Source of the DNA: Bog-257 sp963805985
Lineage (GTDB): Bacteria; Acidobacteriota; Terriglobia; Terriglobales; Acidobacteriaceae
Assembly: GCA_963805985.1 (NCBI GenBank)
Contig: CAWDWG010000001.1
Span: 248,001-312,000, forward strand
Direction: 5' to 3'
DNA: 64,000 nucleotides
Part shown: piece by piece, positions 49,546 through 58,852 of the stretch
How positions within the stretch are numbered: position 1 is the first letter of the stretch
Layout of the letters: each line of letters opens with the position of its first letter
The notes under the pieces: generated by a model
Told to the model about the DNA's origin: nothing
The model's input: only the letters and a program-made list of their open reading frames with translations
Database searches by the model: none
Program-made: the position numbers and the translations under genes

Positions 49546-50808
49546 CTACGGCGTGATCTCCCATACCACCCCGCAGCCGCCGAAGCATTCCGTCATGTTG
49601 CCGCCCGTAGCGGCGGTGCCGTAGAGATTGCCCTGGGCGTCGATGCTGACGCCGCCGATCGGCTGAGCGCCGTTGCTTGCGTTGAAGTCGAAAGCGGTGA
49701 AGGTCCATCCTCCATCTGTGGGCGTCAACTTGAAGACCTCACCGTTTCCGTTGTCCGCCAAGCTGGAGGTCCCATAGAAATTGCCGGCGGCATCAAGCGT
49801 CAACCCGGCGTACGGCCCGGTATCGGCTAACCCTCCCCCAAACGAATGCAACAGCGTGAAGACCCAGCTACCGTTGGCGGGGGAGAGCTCCCAAATCGTT
49901 CCGTTGCCGCCTGATCCGTCAACCGCCGTCGTACCGTAGAGATTGCCCTGGCCGTCAAAAGCAACGCCTCCAATCGGCAATCCACCATCATTTCCCCCAG
50001 TAAAGTTGTAGATGCTAGTCTCGTTCCAGCCTGAGCCGGAGGGAGACAGTTCGTAAACGTTGCCGTAGTTGATACCTCCATAGAATGTGGTGCCATAAAG
50101 ATTACCGGCGCTGTCGAAGGTGACGCCGCTCTGCGGGCCGCAACCGTCGTTCGTTCCATTGAAGCTGTACAGCACCGTTTCCGTCCAACTGTTGCCAGAG
50201 CGTGTCAGCTTGAAGACCGTACCGCAGCCGGCGCCGCCGCCGAGACGAGCAGTGCCGTAGATGTTACCCGCCGAATCGAAAACAAGATTGCCATAGGCAG
50301 GGCGAGCGCCATCGCTGCCTCCGGTGAAGCTGTAGATATTGGTAAGCGTCCACGGGCAGGAGATGGTTGGGCAGAAGTTGGCCGGCGGCCGCAGATTATA
50401 AATCGCGCCCATGCCGTTGGCTCCGCCCGTAGAGCCGGTACCATAGAGCGTGCCGTCCGGGCCAAAAACCACGCCCGACATCACCTCCGTCGGATCATTC
50501 GGATGATTGAAGACGTAGAGGGTATCCAGTATCCAGCCGCTTCCCTTGTGGGAAAGTTTGTACACGGTGCCCGCTTCGGGGTATCCGTAGGTCGTACCGT
50601 AAAGATTCCCGCCATGGTCCAGAGTCACGCCGCCATAAGGCTGCGCTCCGCCGTTGCCGTTGGTGAACGCGTGCAGGACGGTGATGGTCTGCGCATGCGC
50701 CGTGGCAACAAGGGTAAGAAGTGCGAAGCGAGAGACAAATGCGATGAAGGTTGCGGCTCTGGCTCGTAGGTTGATGGCGAAAATCGAAGCTGCGATGGGC
50801 TGGGACAC
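49546..50808 (-). CDS. GloVer tandem-repeat protein
   Basis: A 420-residue exported protein with a signal segment (FALLTLVATAHAQ) and about nine repeats of the GloVer type, each with a core such as YGGVTLDHGGNLYGTTYG, GVAFDGQGNLYGTTAVDGSG or GVSIDAQGNLYGTAATGG followed by an aromatic VYKL/VFKL turn. This TIGR03803-like repeat is typical of acidobacterial and related secreted beta-propeller-like proteins. The start is a GTG. It is flanked by direct repeats of the smpB 3' end, suggesting that it arrived or moved as a unit. Confidence 0.9.
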   Translation of the reverse strand: MSQPIAASIFAINLRARAATFIAFVSRFALLTLVATAHAQTITVLHAFTNGNGGAQPYGGVTLDHGGNLYGTTYGYPEAGTVYKLSHKGSGWILDTLYVFNHPNDPTEVMSGVVFGPDGTLYGTGSTGGANGMGAIYNLRPPANFCPTISCPWTLTNIYSFTGGSDGARPAYGNLVFDSAGNIYGTARLGGGAGCGTVFKLTRSGNSWTETVLYSFNGTNDGCGPQSGVTFDSAGNLYGTTFYGGINYGNVYELSPSGSGWNETSIYNFTGGNDGGLPIGGVAFDGQGNLYGTTAVDGSGGNGTIWELSPANGSWVFTLLHSFGGGLADTGPYAGLTLDAAGNFYGTSSLADNGNGEVFKLTPTDGGWTFTAFDFNASNGAQPIGGVSIDAQGNLYGTAATGGNMTECFGGCGVVWEITP

Positions 50809-51086
50809 GCTGATTCTCCGGTGATTCGTCGGGCATACGCTAACAAGACCGCGTTCTCATTGGCAACTTAATTTTGCATTACGGCGTACTTCGCTGGCGG
50901 GAAACAGCTTAGAGCTACCCAGCGCTGAGGCGCTGGCCTATCATCTTTCGCGTCCCTGGCGCCCGATTTTCGACATGCTAGCCCGGATGTCCCCGGCTAA
51001 CGGCGCATTCATCCCATCCAAGCGAAAGCTCCCACTCAAGCAAAGGAGGCCTGAGCAGGGCACCCGTATTGCTATTTTGGCGTCAG

Positions 51087-51605
51087 TCAGCTCTTCCGGC
51101 TGCGGGCGACGGCTTCGCGGGCTTCTTTGTCGGCGGTTTTGCGGCGCTCGGTTTCGCGCTTATCCCAGTTTTGCTTGCCCTTGGCGAGAGCTATCTCCAC
51201 CTTCACGCGGCCGTTCTTGAAATAGAGGCGGGTGGGGATCAGCGTCAGGCCTTTCTGCTGCGTCTTGCCGATGAGCTTGTTGAGCTCGGTGCGATGGACG
51301 AGCAGCTTGCGGGTGCGCAGCGGCTCGTGGTTAAAGATGTTGCCATGCTCGTAAGGGCCGATGTGGGCGTTGATGAGCCAGAGCTCGCCGTCCTTGACCA
51401 GGCCGTAGGCGTCCTTGAGATTGGCGCGGCCGTTGCGCACCGACTTGACCTCGGTGCCGCGCAGGGCGATGCCGGCCTCAAATTTTTCCTGCAGGAAATA
51501 GTTGTGCGAGGCGGCGCGGTTCTGGGAAGCGTCACGATCGCCGCTGGCGACGGGATCGCGGCGGCCGGGCTTCTTGGCGGGAGCGGGTTGGACGGGACGA
51601 GGCAT
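51087..51605 (-). CDS. smpB: SsrA-binding protein SmpB
   Basis: A 172-residue tmRNA-binding protein for trans-translation. The OB-fold core is evident: HNYFLQEKFEAGIALRGTEV, KSVRNGRANLKDAYGLVKDG, HIGPYEHGNIFNHEPLRTRK, LIPTRLYFKNGRVKVEIALA, and the basic C-terminal tail beginning KGKQNWDKRE that enters the decoding channel. A Pro/Lys-rich N-terminal extension of about 30 residues is longer than usual. No ssrA gene was recognised within the window. Its last codons are partly duplicated at 49442-49482. Confidence 0.96.
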   Translation of the reverse strand: MPRPVQPAPAKKPGRRDPVASGDRDASQNRAASHNYFLQEKFEAGIALRGTEVKSVRNGRANLKDAYGLVKDGELWLINAHIGPYEHGNIFNHEPLRTRKLLVHRTELNKLIGKTQQKGLTLIPTRLYFKNGRVKVEIALAKGKQNWDKRETERRKTADKEAREAVARSRKS

Positions 51606-51646
51606 AACGGGCGATTAGTCAGTGTAGACGGTTTGGGAGCGGGGGA

Positions 51647-51769
51647 GTAGCGCCGGCGTCCTCGCCGGCTGTCGGGCAGGCGTCCTCGCCTGACCAACAT
51701 TCGCGTCGTGTGCGCCAAGCATCCGCGGGCCGGAGGCCCGCGATCCAGCCGCCAAGATGGCGGCGCTAC
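51647..51769 (-). repeat. Family A composite repeat, copy 6
   Basis: A full copy in inverse orientation: GTAGCGCCGGCGTCCTCGCC to GATGGCGGCGCTAC. The second hairpin reads CGCGGGCCGGAGGCCCGCG here, both arms changed in step compared with CGCAGGCCTCTGGCCTGCG elsewhere. Confidence 0.88.
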
Positions 51770-51785
51770 GTGATCAGAGTGTGGC

Positions 51786-52502
51786 TTACTGCACGGTCAG
51801 GACGATGGTTTGGCTGGTCACCTTCTGGCCGGTGGCGCTGTTGGTGGTGGTGGCGGTGATATTGGTGGTGCCCGGGGCCACACTGGTTGCCAAGCCGCTG
51901 CCGCTGGTGAGGCCGGTGCTGATGCTCGCCACCTGAGTGTTCGACGAAGTCCAATTTACCGCATTGGTCACGTCGTTGTTGGCACTGCCATTGGCGTAGG
52001 CATAGAACTGCAACGTGTTCGGAGCGCCGGAGATGGTCGCGGTGGTTTGGTTCGTCGTGCTGCCTTGAGTCGTGTTGATGACCAGACTGGTAATGTTGGC
52101 TACCGTCACCGTAACGGTGGCCGTCCCGCTGACACCCTGGGCCGTGGCAGTGATGGTCGCCGAGCCGATGGCAACTCCCGTCACCGAACCGCCGGGTGAA
52201 GTGACGGTAGCGATGGTGGTGTCGGAACTGGTCCAGCCCACCGAATCTCCCGAGAGCTGATTCTGCGTGCCATCGGAATAGGTGGCATATGCCAATAGCG
52301 GCGTGTTCTGGCCCACCCCGAGGGTGGCCGCCGCGGGCGTGACATATACGGAACTGATCGTCGGCTTGACGAAGAAGCCGCTGCACGATGCGAGGAATGG
52401 GGACAGGGCCAGGCCTGCGGCTACGGTCAGCGCCAGACGACGGCGCAGCGGCCGAGGCTCGCTCGAGTCAACCAAAGGACTTCCTGTTCCCGCAGAATCC
52501 AT
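51786..52502 (-). CDS. BIG2-domain lipoprotein, first copy
   Basis: A 238-residue exported lipoprotein beginning MDSAGTGSPL, with an Arg-rich stretch and a signal peptide ending LASC. Two Ig-like BIG2 domains follow: PAAATLGVGQNTPLLAYATY to VTSPGGSVTGVAIGSATITA and a second with VNWTSSNTQVASISTG and SVAPGTTNITA. A close paralogue lies at 54017 with a matching N-terminal signature (MxSAGTGxxx) and order of domains. A surface or adhesion role is probable; there is no enzymatic motif. Confidence 0.85.
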   Translation of the reverse strand: MDSAGTGSPLVDSSEPRPLRRRLALTVAAGLALSPFLASCSGFFVKPTISSVYVTPAAATLGVGQNTPLLAYATYSDGTQNQLSGDSVGWTSSDTTIATVTSPGGSVTGVAIGSATITATAQGVSGTATVTVTVANITSLVINTTQGSTTNQTTATISGAPNTLQFYAYANGSANNDVTNAVNWTSSNTQVASISTGLTSGSGLATSVAPGTTNITATTTNSATGQKVTSQTIVLTVQ

Positions 52503-52686
52503 TTCTCTCCCGGCGCGGCGCAACTGAAATGCAGCCGAAAATGTCAGACAAGTTTCTGAAGGTAGCTTCGACTGTTAGACGGTTATTCTACCAAACGGAA
52601 GGGGAAGTTCCGTTTATATCGAAAAAGAGTAATGTGCGAATTGGGAATTGGAGCGAGCGGATCTGGTCGTCGCGCCACTCGACTTG

Positions 52687-52811
52687 GTAGCGCCGGCCTC
52701 CGGCCGGCTGTCGGGCAGGCGTCCTCGCCTGCACAACCCGTTCGCTTCTTCGCCTGCACAACAGCCGCAGGCCAGAGGCCTGCGATCCAGCCGCCAAGAT
52801 GGCGGCGCTAC
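52687..52811 (-). repeat. Family A composite repeat, copy 7
   Basis: A full inverse copy (TAGCGCCGGCCTCCGGCCGG to GGCGGCGCTAC) with a short internal duplication (TTCGCCTGCACAAC near 52750). Two further CGCTAC ends follow up to 52850. It lies in the 420-base gap before the next gene; no other feature seen there. Confidence 0.88.
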
Positions 52812-52923
52812 GAATGGTCGGCGCTACGAACGTCGGCGCGGCGCGCTACACTTGTTCTTCCTGCGCCGTCTAAGTTGCAGCAACTTTGACCAGCACATCG
52901 CAGAGCCTCGTCGCAAGGAGTTT

Positions 52924-53856
52924 ATGAAGCAGTTTGGAATCGTTCTTCTGTTGAGCGCGCTTTGCCTTCCGGCGGCGGCCGCGCCCCTGAGCAACAATGC
53001 GCGCACGGTAATCCCGCAGGCAATCCAGCAGATCATCTCGGTGGACTACCGCGAGCTGCGCGATTCAGCCACGGCGCGCGCGCTGCGAGACCAGGTCATA
53101 CCGGACGACGTCAAGCAGTTCGAATCGGCGTTGCGCAGCGTCGGCATCAATCCCGAGCGCGACGCCGAGCAGATCACCTTCGTCAGCTATCGCGGGGCGA
53201 AGAACATTGTGTACCACGTCGGCATCGCGCAAGGGCCCTTTCAGCAGAAGGAATTCCTTGCCAAGGCGAAAGCCAAGGGGATCAAGCCGCAGAAATATCT
53301 GCTGGCCGACATCTATTCGATGGGCGAGGGCTACCAGATGGTGTTTCTCGATCCCATCACCATATTGTTTGGCGAGAACACGGCCATCAAAGGCGCCATC
53401 GACGTGCGCGATAACGGCGCAGCGTCGCTGGCGGCGAACGAGACCATCGCCGATCTGATCACCAGCATCGATAGCGAGCCGGTGTGGAGCGTGCTCGACC
53501 AGAAGGGCACGCAGGCCATGATGCGCTCGGCGCTGGGACAGGCGGGCGCGATTGCCGACTTCGAAACCGTGAAGAAGCGCCTGCTGGCCTCCGACTACAC
53601 CATGAACTTCACCAACGGCGTGACCTTCAACGTGACGGTGAAGACCTCCGACAACTTGAGCGCCGCGAGCCTCTCGGGGCTGATGCAGGCCGGGCTGCTG
53701 TTGCGCAGGATGAGCGGGTCGTCCAGCGAGAAGATGGCGCTGGACAACACCACCGTCGACAGCTCCGACAATCTGGTGCAGATGCACTTCGCCACCGACG
53801 ATCAGCGATTTCAGGCGCTGATGAAATCGGACCTGTTCGCAGCCGTGTCGCGGTAA
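52924..53856 (+). CDS. Exported hypothetical protein
   Basis: A 310-residue protein with a signal peptide (IVLLLSALCLPAAAAP) and a soluble body without recognised motifs: VDYRELRDSATARALRDQVI, a VGINPERDAEQITFVSYRGA stretch, ENTAIKGAIDVRDNGAASLA and, near the end, VDSSDNLVQMHFATDD. The layout suggests a repeated beta-alpha unit. The start is 3 bases after a GGAGTTT site. It lies between two BIG2 genes on the opposite strand. Function unknown. Confidence 0.75.
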   Translation: MKQFGIVLLLSALCLPAAAAPLSNNARTVIPQAIQQIISVDYRELRDSATARALRDQVIPDDVKQFESALRSVGINPERDAEQITFVSYRGAKNIVYHVGIAQGPFQQKEFLAKAKAKGIKPQKYLLADIYSMGEGYQMVFLDPITILFGENTAIKGAIDVRDNGAASLAANETIADLITSIDSEPVWSVLDQKGTQAMMRSALGQAGAIADFETVKKRLLASDYTMNFTNGVTFNVTVKTSDNLSAASLSGLMQAGLLLRRMSGSSSEKMALDNTTVDSSDNLVQMHFATDDQRFQALMKSDLFAAVSR

Positions 53857-53885
53857 ACAACCTTCGAAGCGCGATGGGAGGATTT

Positions 53886-54000
53886 GTAGCGCCGGCGTCC
53901 TCGCCGGCTGTCGGGCAGGCGTCTCGCCTGCCTACTCTCTGCAGGCCAAACAACCGCAGGCCGGAGGCCTGCGATCCAGCCGCCAAGATGGCGGCGCTAC
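53886..54000 (-). repeat. Family A composite repeat, copy 8
   Basis: A full inverse copy ending GGCGGCGCTAC; one base is missing in the third hairpin (GGCGTCTCGCC). It starts 30 bases after the preceding stop codon and ends 17 bases before the stop of the BIG2 gene. Confidence 0.88.
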
Positions 54001-54016
54001 GAATTCGGAATATGCC

Positions 54017-54823
54017 TTATGGCACGGTGAGGACGATGGTCTGGCTGTTCACCACGTGGCCGGAGCTGTCAGTTATAGTCGCGGTGATATTGGTGGTGCC
54101 GGCGTTCGAAGCAGTCGCCACGCCGTTGCCGCTGGGTAGTCCGCTGGTGATGGTCGCGACGGTTGGGTTCGACGACGTCCAGGTTACGGCCTGCGTCACG
54201 TCGTTGGAGGGATCGCCGTTTCCGTACGCATAAAACTGCAGAGCTGCAGGCGCCGCGGGGGCGGACGCGGTGACCTGCGACAGCGTGCTTCCCTGGGTGG
54301 TATTGATGACCGCTCTGGTCACGTCAGTCGCCGTCACGTTGACGTTGACCGTCCCGGTGAGAGTCTCGGTGGTATTGCCATAGCAAACCTTCGACAGGAC
54401 CGGGCTATTGCCGGCAATCGAAACCTGAACCTGGCAGCCCGTGCCCTGAACGGTTACGGTGGCGGTGGCGGTGATGGTCGCAGAGCCCGATCCGACGGCC
54501 GTCACCAAGCCACCGGGCGAGGAGACGGTTGCGACGGTGGAGTCGGAGCTGGACCAGGTCACGTTATTTTCGGCGATGTTCTGCTGGTTGCCGTCCGAAT
54601 AGAGACCAACTGCGGCGAACTGGGCGGTCTTGGTGGGCGTGAGGGTAGCCGTCGCCGGGCTGACCCACATCGAGGTGATGGAAGGATGCAGGAAGAAGCC
54701 ACCACCGCAGGATGTGAAGACCGCGGACAGGAACAGGGCGACGGCGACGATTGGCAATGGGCGGCGACGTCGCTTCGTCGGATTTTCATTTGCGCCGCGA
54801 TTGCCTGTTCCCGCAGAACCCAT
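54017..54823 (-). CDS. BIG2-domain lipoprotein, second copy
   Basis: A 268-residue paralogue of the gene at 51786. It starts MGSAGTGNRG, has an Arg-rich stretch, a signal peptide ending in a lipobox-like FTSC, and BIG2 domains (PATATLTPTKTAQFAAVGLY, VSSPGGLVTAVGSGSATITA, WTSSNPTVATITSGLPSGNG). A Cys-containing insert of about 35 residues (GCQVQVSIAGNSPVLSKVCY) interrupts the second half and is absent from the first copy. Both genes also share about 20 bases upstream of the start. Confidence 0.85.
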   Translation of the reverse strand: MGSAGTGNRGANENPTKRRRRPLPIVAVALFLSAVFTSCGGGFFLHPSITSMWVSPATATLTPTKTAQFAAVGLYSDGNQQNIAENNVTWSSSDSTVATVSSPGGLVTAVGSGSATITATATVTVQGTGCQVQVSIAGNSPVLSKVCYGNTTETLTGTVNVNVTATDVTRAVINTTQGSTLSQVTASAPAAPAALQFYAYGNGDPSNDVTQAVTWTSSNPTVATITSGLPSGNGVATASNAGTTNITATITDSSGHVVNSQTIVLTVP

Positions 54824-54860
54824 TTCTTACTCCCGATTTGGCCGTTGAAAAGTCGAACCG

Positions 54861-54974
54861 CAGATCCCTCGGTCGGACTGAAGTCCTCGGTCGGGATGAC
54901 AATAATAAAGGGTCGTCTCGACGCTGGCCTGAAGGCCAGCACTACCCGAACACTAAGGCCAGCATTACCCGAAC
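54861..54974. repeat. Partial hairpin repeat followed by family B
   Basis: CAGATCCCTCG and GGGATGACAAT (54861-54903) match the inner and outer arms of the long hairpin at 10381-10497. A family B hairpin CTGGCCTGAAGGCCAG and CACTACCCGAAC repeats follow to 54974. No gene is supported in this 430-base gap. Confidence 0.7.
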
Positions 54975-55254
54975 ATTTCGCATTGTACTCTGCTTCCATC
55001 GCATTCCAACCCACCGTGCTATCGAATCGGAGGGGTTGTTCTCCGATATTCCTGTCACACGTTTCACGCAGAATGGAATGTTATAATCACGCCGACTGTA
55101 GTGTCTCTGTCCGACTTTGGGATGCGCAAACACGCGCCCGCGGACAGGCCTGTGCGCTCACGTTTAGCGTAAGCCCAAGTCTTACATCCGTGCCTTTCAT
55201 CAGCCGTTCGGAGGCGAAGGGTGCGGTCCAGAATTTCAGGGTTAAAGGGTTTTG

Positions 55255-57613
55255 ATGAAGCGTTTCATCTCTCTGCTGACACTGCTGTGTGTGCTGGCGG
55301 CGTCGGCATTCGCCTCCGCGGACAAGCAAGCCAAGCAACTTTACCAGAAGGGCAAAGACGCAGAGGTCCGTCAGGACTACATCGCGGCCTATAACTTCTA
55401 CGAACAGGCCTACCGGCTTCACCCCAGCGATCTAAGCTATCGCGCGTCGGCAGAATACGTGCGTTTTCTGGCTTCGGCTTCCTATGTACATCAAGGCCAG
55501 GCGCTGATGGCGGCCGGCAAGCTGCAGGAAGCGCTCACCGACTTCGAGCAGGCGCTGGCCATCGATCCTTCCAGCTTCATCGCGCAGCAGATGATCAACA
55601 GGATCCAGGAGATGATAAAGAAGGCGCAGACTCCCAGCGCGCCGGCGCCGCAGGCCAGCATTGAAAACGGCCTGGACAAGCGCATGGAAGAGGCGACCGG
55701 TCCGGTAGAGCTGGCGCCGGTCTCGCAGACCCCGATCATCCTGAAGCTCACCGAAGATTCCAAGACGGTTTACGAAACCATCGGACGGCTGGCAGGCGTC
55801 AATGTTCTGTTCGATCCCGATTACACTTCGCGCCGCATCAAAGTCGACCTCAATGGCGTGACGCTGGAGCAGGCACTGGAAATCACCGCGCTGGAGTCGA
55901 AGACTTTCTGGCGTCCGGTTACGCCGAATACGATTTTCGTCGCCGCCGATACCGCGGCCAAGCGTAAGGAACTCGAGCAGAGCGTCATCCGCACGTTTTA
56001 TCTCAGCAATCTTTCCCAGCCCAACGAATTGCAGGACATGGTCAACATCCTGCGCACGCTGCTGGACACGCAGCGCCTGCAGCAGTTTCCTTCGCAGCAG
56101 GCGATCGTCGTACGCGGCACGCCCGATCAGATTGCTATGGCAGGTAAGCTGATCGAGGATCTGGACAAGTCGAAGCCTGAAGTCGTGGTGGAAATCGCGA
56201 TCATGCAGGTGTCGCGCGACAAGGTGCGCACTCTGGGTATCAATCCGCCGACCACCGTTTCGGTCGGTCTGCAGCAGTCCACCACCGGCACGACAAACAC
56301 TACGACCGTAACCGGCCCCGCAGGAAATACCGGCACAGCTACAAGCGGCACCACGCCTCCATCGCTCACGCTGAACACCCTGGGCACGCTCAACGCCACC
56401 AACTTTTCGGTCACGATTCCGTCGGCCACGGCTACCTTCCTGATGAGCGACAACAACAGCAAGCTGATTCAGCAGCCGGAGATTCGCGCCTCGGATGGGC
56501 AGAAGGCTTCGCTGAAGATCGGTGAGCGCTACCCGGTGGCAACCGGATCGTTTCAGCCCGGCATCGGCGGCGTGGGCATCAATCCGCTGGTCAACACCCA
56601 GTTCAACTACATCGACGTCGGCGTCAATATCGATATCACGCCGCATGTACACGGTCTCGACGATGTCACCCTGAAGATGGCGATGGACATCTCGGCAATT
56701 GACGGCAATACCAACATCGGCGGCATCACCCAGCCGATCATCGGGCAACGCAAGATTGAAGCCGAGATTCGCATGAAGGAAGGCGAAGTCAACATCATCG
56801 GCGGCATCATGGAAGAGCAGACGATCAAAAACCTGTCTGGGATCCCGGGGTTGGCTTCCATTCCGCTGTTTCGGTACCTGTTCTCGCAAGAGGACAAGGA
56901 GCTGCACGACAACGAGATCGTCTTCATCCTGATTCCGCACATCGTGCGCGCGCAGGATGTCAATGCGTCGAATATGCGGGCGATCGATGTGGGCACGGCC
57001 AACAGCATCGTGCTGCGCAAGAACAACACTCAGCCGGCTAACAACGGCAATGGCCAGCCGCAAGGCGGCAACAGCAACGGTCCGGGCAATGGTCCGGGAG
57101 CGGTGAACAATTCCATTCCTCCGCGGCCGTCGCCGCAGCAGCCGGGTATGACGCCTGCGGCATCCGATTCAGCCGACCGCGGCTTCAGCGCCGATGGGCA
57201 GCCCCATCATCAGCTTCGATCCGCCCAGCCTCGATCAGGCAGCCGGTTCCACATTCATGGTGAACGTGAATCTGGCGGGCGGACAGAATGTTGCGTCGGT
57301 GCCGCTGCAGATCACCTACAACCCGCGCGTCCTGCAACTGCTGAATGTCTCCAACGGAACCCTGCTGGCCCAGGACGGACAGGCGCCGAGCCTGGTAAAC
57401 CGCGACGACAGCATGACCGGCATCTTGACGGTTACCGCCGAGCGGCCGCCGCAAGCGCCGGGCGTTACGGGAGACGGCTCGGTGTTTACCTTGACGTTCC
57501 AGGCGCGAGCTCCGGGACAGTCGACGCTGAGCATCAATCGTGCCAGCATCAAAACTGCCGCGGGACAGACAAATCCGGCCGGCGGCGGGCAGGCGCTTGT
57601 TACGGTTCACTAG
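55255..57613 (+). CDS. Secretin with TPR region and C-terminal cohesin domain, frameshifted
   Basis: A protein of about 786 residues when restored. After a signal peptide (LLTLLCVLAASAFASAD) come TPR-like helices (about 25-120), secretin N-domains (TPIILKLTEDSKTVYETIGR, LPGVNVLFDPDYTSRR-like) and the secretin channel with IRASDGQKASLKIGERYPV and the late RMKEGEVNIIGGIMEEQ and NEIVFILIPHIVR motifs. Near 57195 the frame turns wrong and would end at 57633, while the overlapping frame encodes a cohesin-like domain (SPIISFDPPSLDQAAGSTF, VPLQITYNPRVLQLLNVSNG) up to 57613. Removing one G of GGG at 57195-57197 joins them. With two pseudopilins next, it is likely the outer-membrane pore of a type II secretion or type IV pilus system. 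The ATG at 55255 is used. Confidence 0.88.
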
Positions 57614-57671
57614 CGCGGGCGTCTAAACAGTAGATCGTTCTCTGGAATCGAGCGGGTCTTGAACTCGTAGC

Positions 57672-57807
57672 GCCGGTGGAAGCGTCGGGCTTCAGCCCGG
57701 CGAAACAGGATCGTATCAACCAGGCTTTAGCCGCGGCGGCCCGGGCTAAAGCCCGGCATCTCAAATCAAGATCCACGGCACGGCTAAAGCCGTGCCCTTC
57801 CACCGGC
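57672..57807. repeat. MITE-like element, family C variant, 136 bp
   Basis: 11-bp perfect terminal inverted repeats GCCGGTGGAAG and CTTCCACCGGC bound hairpins GTCGGGCTTCAGCCCGGC, CCGGGCTAAAGCCCGG and GGCACGGCTAAAGCCGTGCC. The ends share GGTGGA with the other family C elements but are not identical. It lies in the gap between the secretin and the first pseudopilin. Confidence 0.8.
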
Positions 57808-57878
57808 CCGACTCCGAAGCGGGAGTTGAGCTGTCAGGCGCTCCATTGCGACGCCCCGAACGGATTAGAATTACAGCA

Positions 57879-58409
57879 GTGATCCTGGCCAATCCCAATC
57901 GCGCCCTTCTTGCTTCCCGTCCGGCTTCCCCCAGGACGCAGCCATCGTTGTCGCGGCTGAGAGCGGCCCGTGGGCGCGGATTTTCGCTGGTGGAGCTGGT
58001 GGTCGCGATGACCATCCTGATGATCCTGACCGCTGTAGCTACGCCGGTGGTACACGTCGTCATCCAGCGCGACAAAGAGCGCGAACTGCGTCGCGACCTG
58101 TGGATGATGCGCGACGCCATCGATCGCTACAAGGACGCCGCCGACCGCGGCGCGTTTCAGTCCAAACTCGACAGCCAGGGTTATCCGCCCGATCTCGACA
58201 CGCTGGTGAAGGGCGTGGATGCCAATGGCAAGAAGATGCGCTTCCTCCGCCGCATCCCGGTCGATCCCATGACCGGCAAGGACGAGTGGGGCATGCGCTC
58301 GATTCAGGACGATCCCGACTCCGATTCCTGGGGCGGAGGCAACGTCTTTGACGTATACACTAAGTCCGAGGGCACCGGCCTGGACGGGACGAAATACAAA
58401 ACGTGGTAG
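57879..58409 (+). CDS. Type II secretion/type IV pseudopilin, first
   Basis: A 176-residue pseudopilin. The prepilin cleavage motif is RGRGFSLVELVVAMTILMIL, with the conserved Glu at +5 after the Gly-Phe cleavage site, followed by the hydrophobic assembly helix. The body resembles GspG: RDKERELRRDLWMMRDAIDR, IPVDPMTGKDEWGMRS and a late DVYTKSEG stretch. The basic leader before the Gly is unusually long with any start; a GTG at 57879 gives the most plausible length. It overlaps the next gene by 7 bases. Confidence 0.88.
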   Translation: MILANPNRALLASRPASPRTQPSLSRLRAARGRGFSLVELVVAMTILMILTAVATPVVHVVIQRDKERELRRDLWMMRDAIDRYKDAADRGAFQSKLDSQGYPPDLDTLVKGVDANGKKMRFLRRIPVDPMTGKDEWGMRSIQDDPDSDSWGGGNVFDVYTKSEGTGLDGTKYKTW

Positions 58410-58849
58410 CGCGAATCACAAAACGTTTGCAGTCCTGGGCCAGCGCTAATGCGCAGGGTCGCGCCCGCCAGCGCGGTTTTACCCTGATCGAGCTGATGGT
58501 GGTCATCACCATCATCGTGATTCTGCTCTCGCTCGCCATCCCGAATTACCAGAAGACGATTCTGCACGCGCAGGAGACGGTGCTGCGCGACGATCTCTAC
58601 ACCATGCGCTCGCTCATCGATCAGTACACGCTGGACAAGCAGAAGGCGCCCACCTCGCTGGACGACCTGGTACAGGCCGGCTACCTCAAGCAGCTGCCGA
58701 AGGACCCGTTCACCAACGCGCGCGACAGCTGGGTTCCGGTCACCGATGACAGCATCATGTCGCCCGACCAGACCGAACCAGGCATCGTCGACGTCCACAG
58801 CGGCAGCGAGCTGCAATCCAGCGAAGGCACTGCGTACAACACCTGGTGA
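58403..58849 (+). CDS. Type II secretion/type IV pseudopilin, second
   Basis: A 148-residue GspG-like pseudopilin with the cleavage motif RQRGFTLIELMVVITIIVIL (Glu at +5) and the family body LRDDLYTMRSLIDQYTLDKQ, KAPTSLDDLVQAGYLKQLPK, DPFTNARDSWVPV. The GTG start overlaps the preceding gene's stop, showing coupling. The two pseudopilins are clearly related to each other and follow the secretin, so the three likely form one secretion or pilus operon; the assembly ATPase and platform protein are not in the window. Confidence 0.9.
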   Translation: MVARITKRLQSWASANAQGRARQRGFTLIELMVVITIIVILLSLAIPNYQKTILHAQETVLRDDLYTMRSLIDQYTLDKQKAPTSLDDLVQAGYLKQLPKDPFTNARDSWVPVTDDSIMSPDQTEPGIVDVHSGSELQSSEGTAYNTW

Positions 58850-58852
58850 CGA

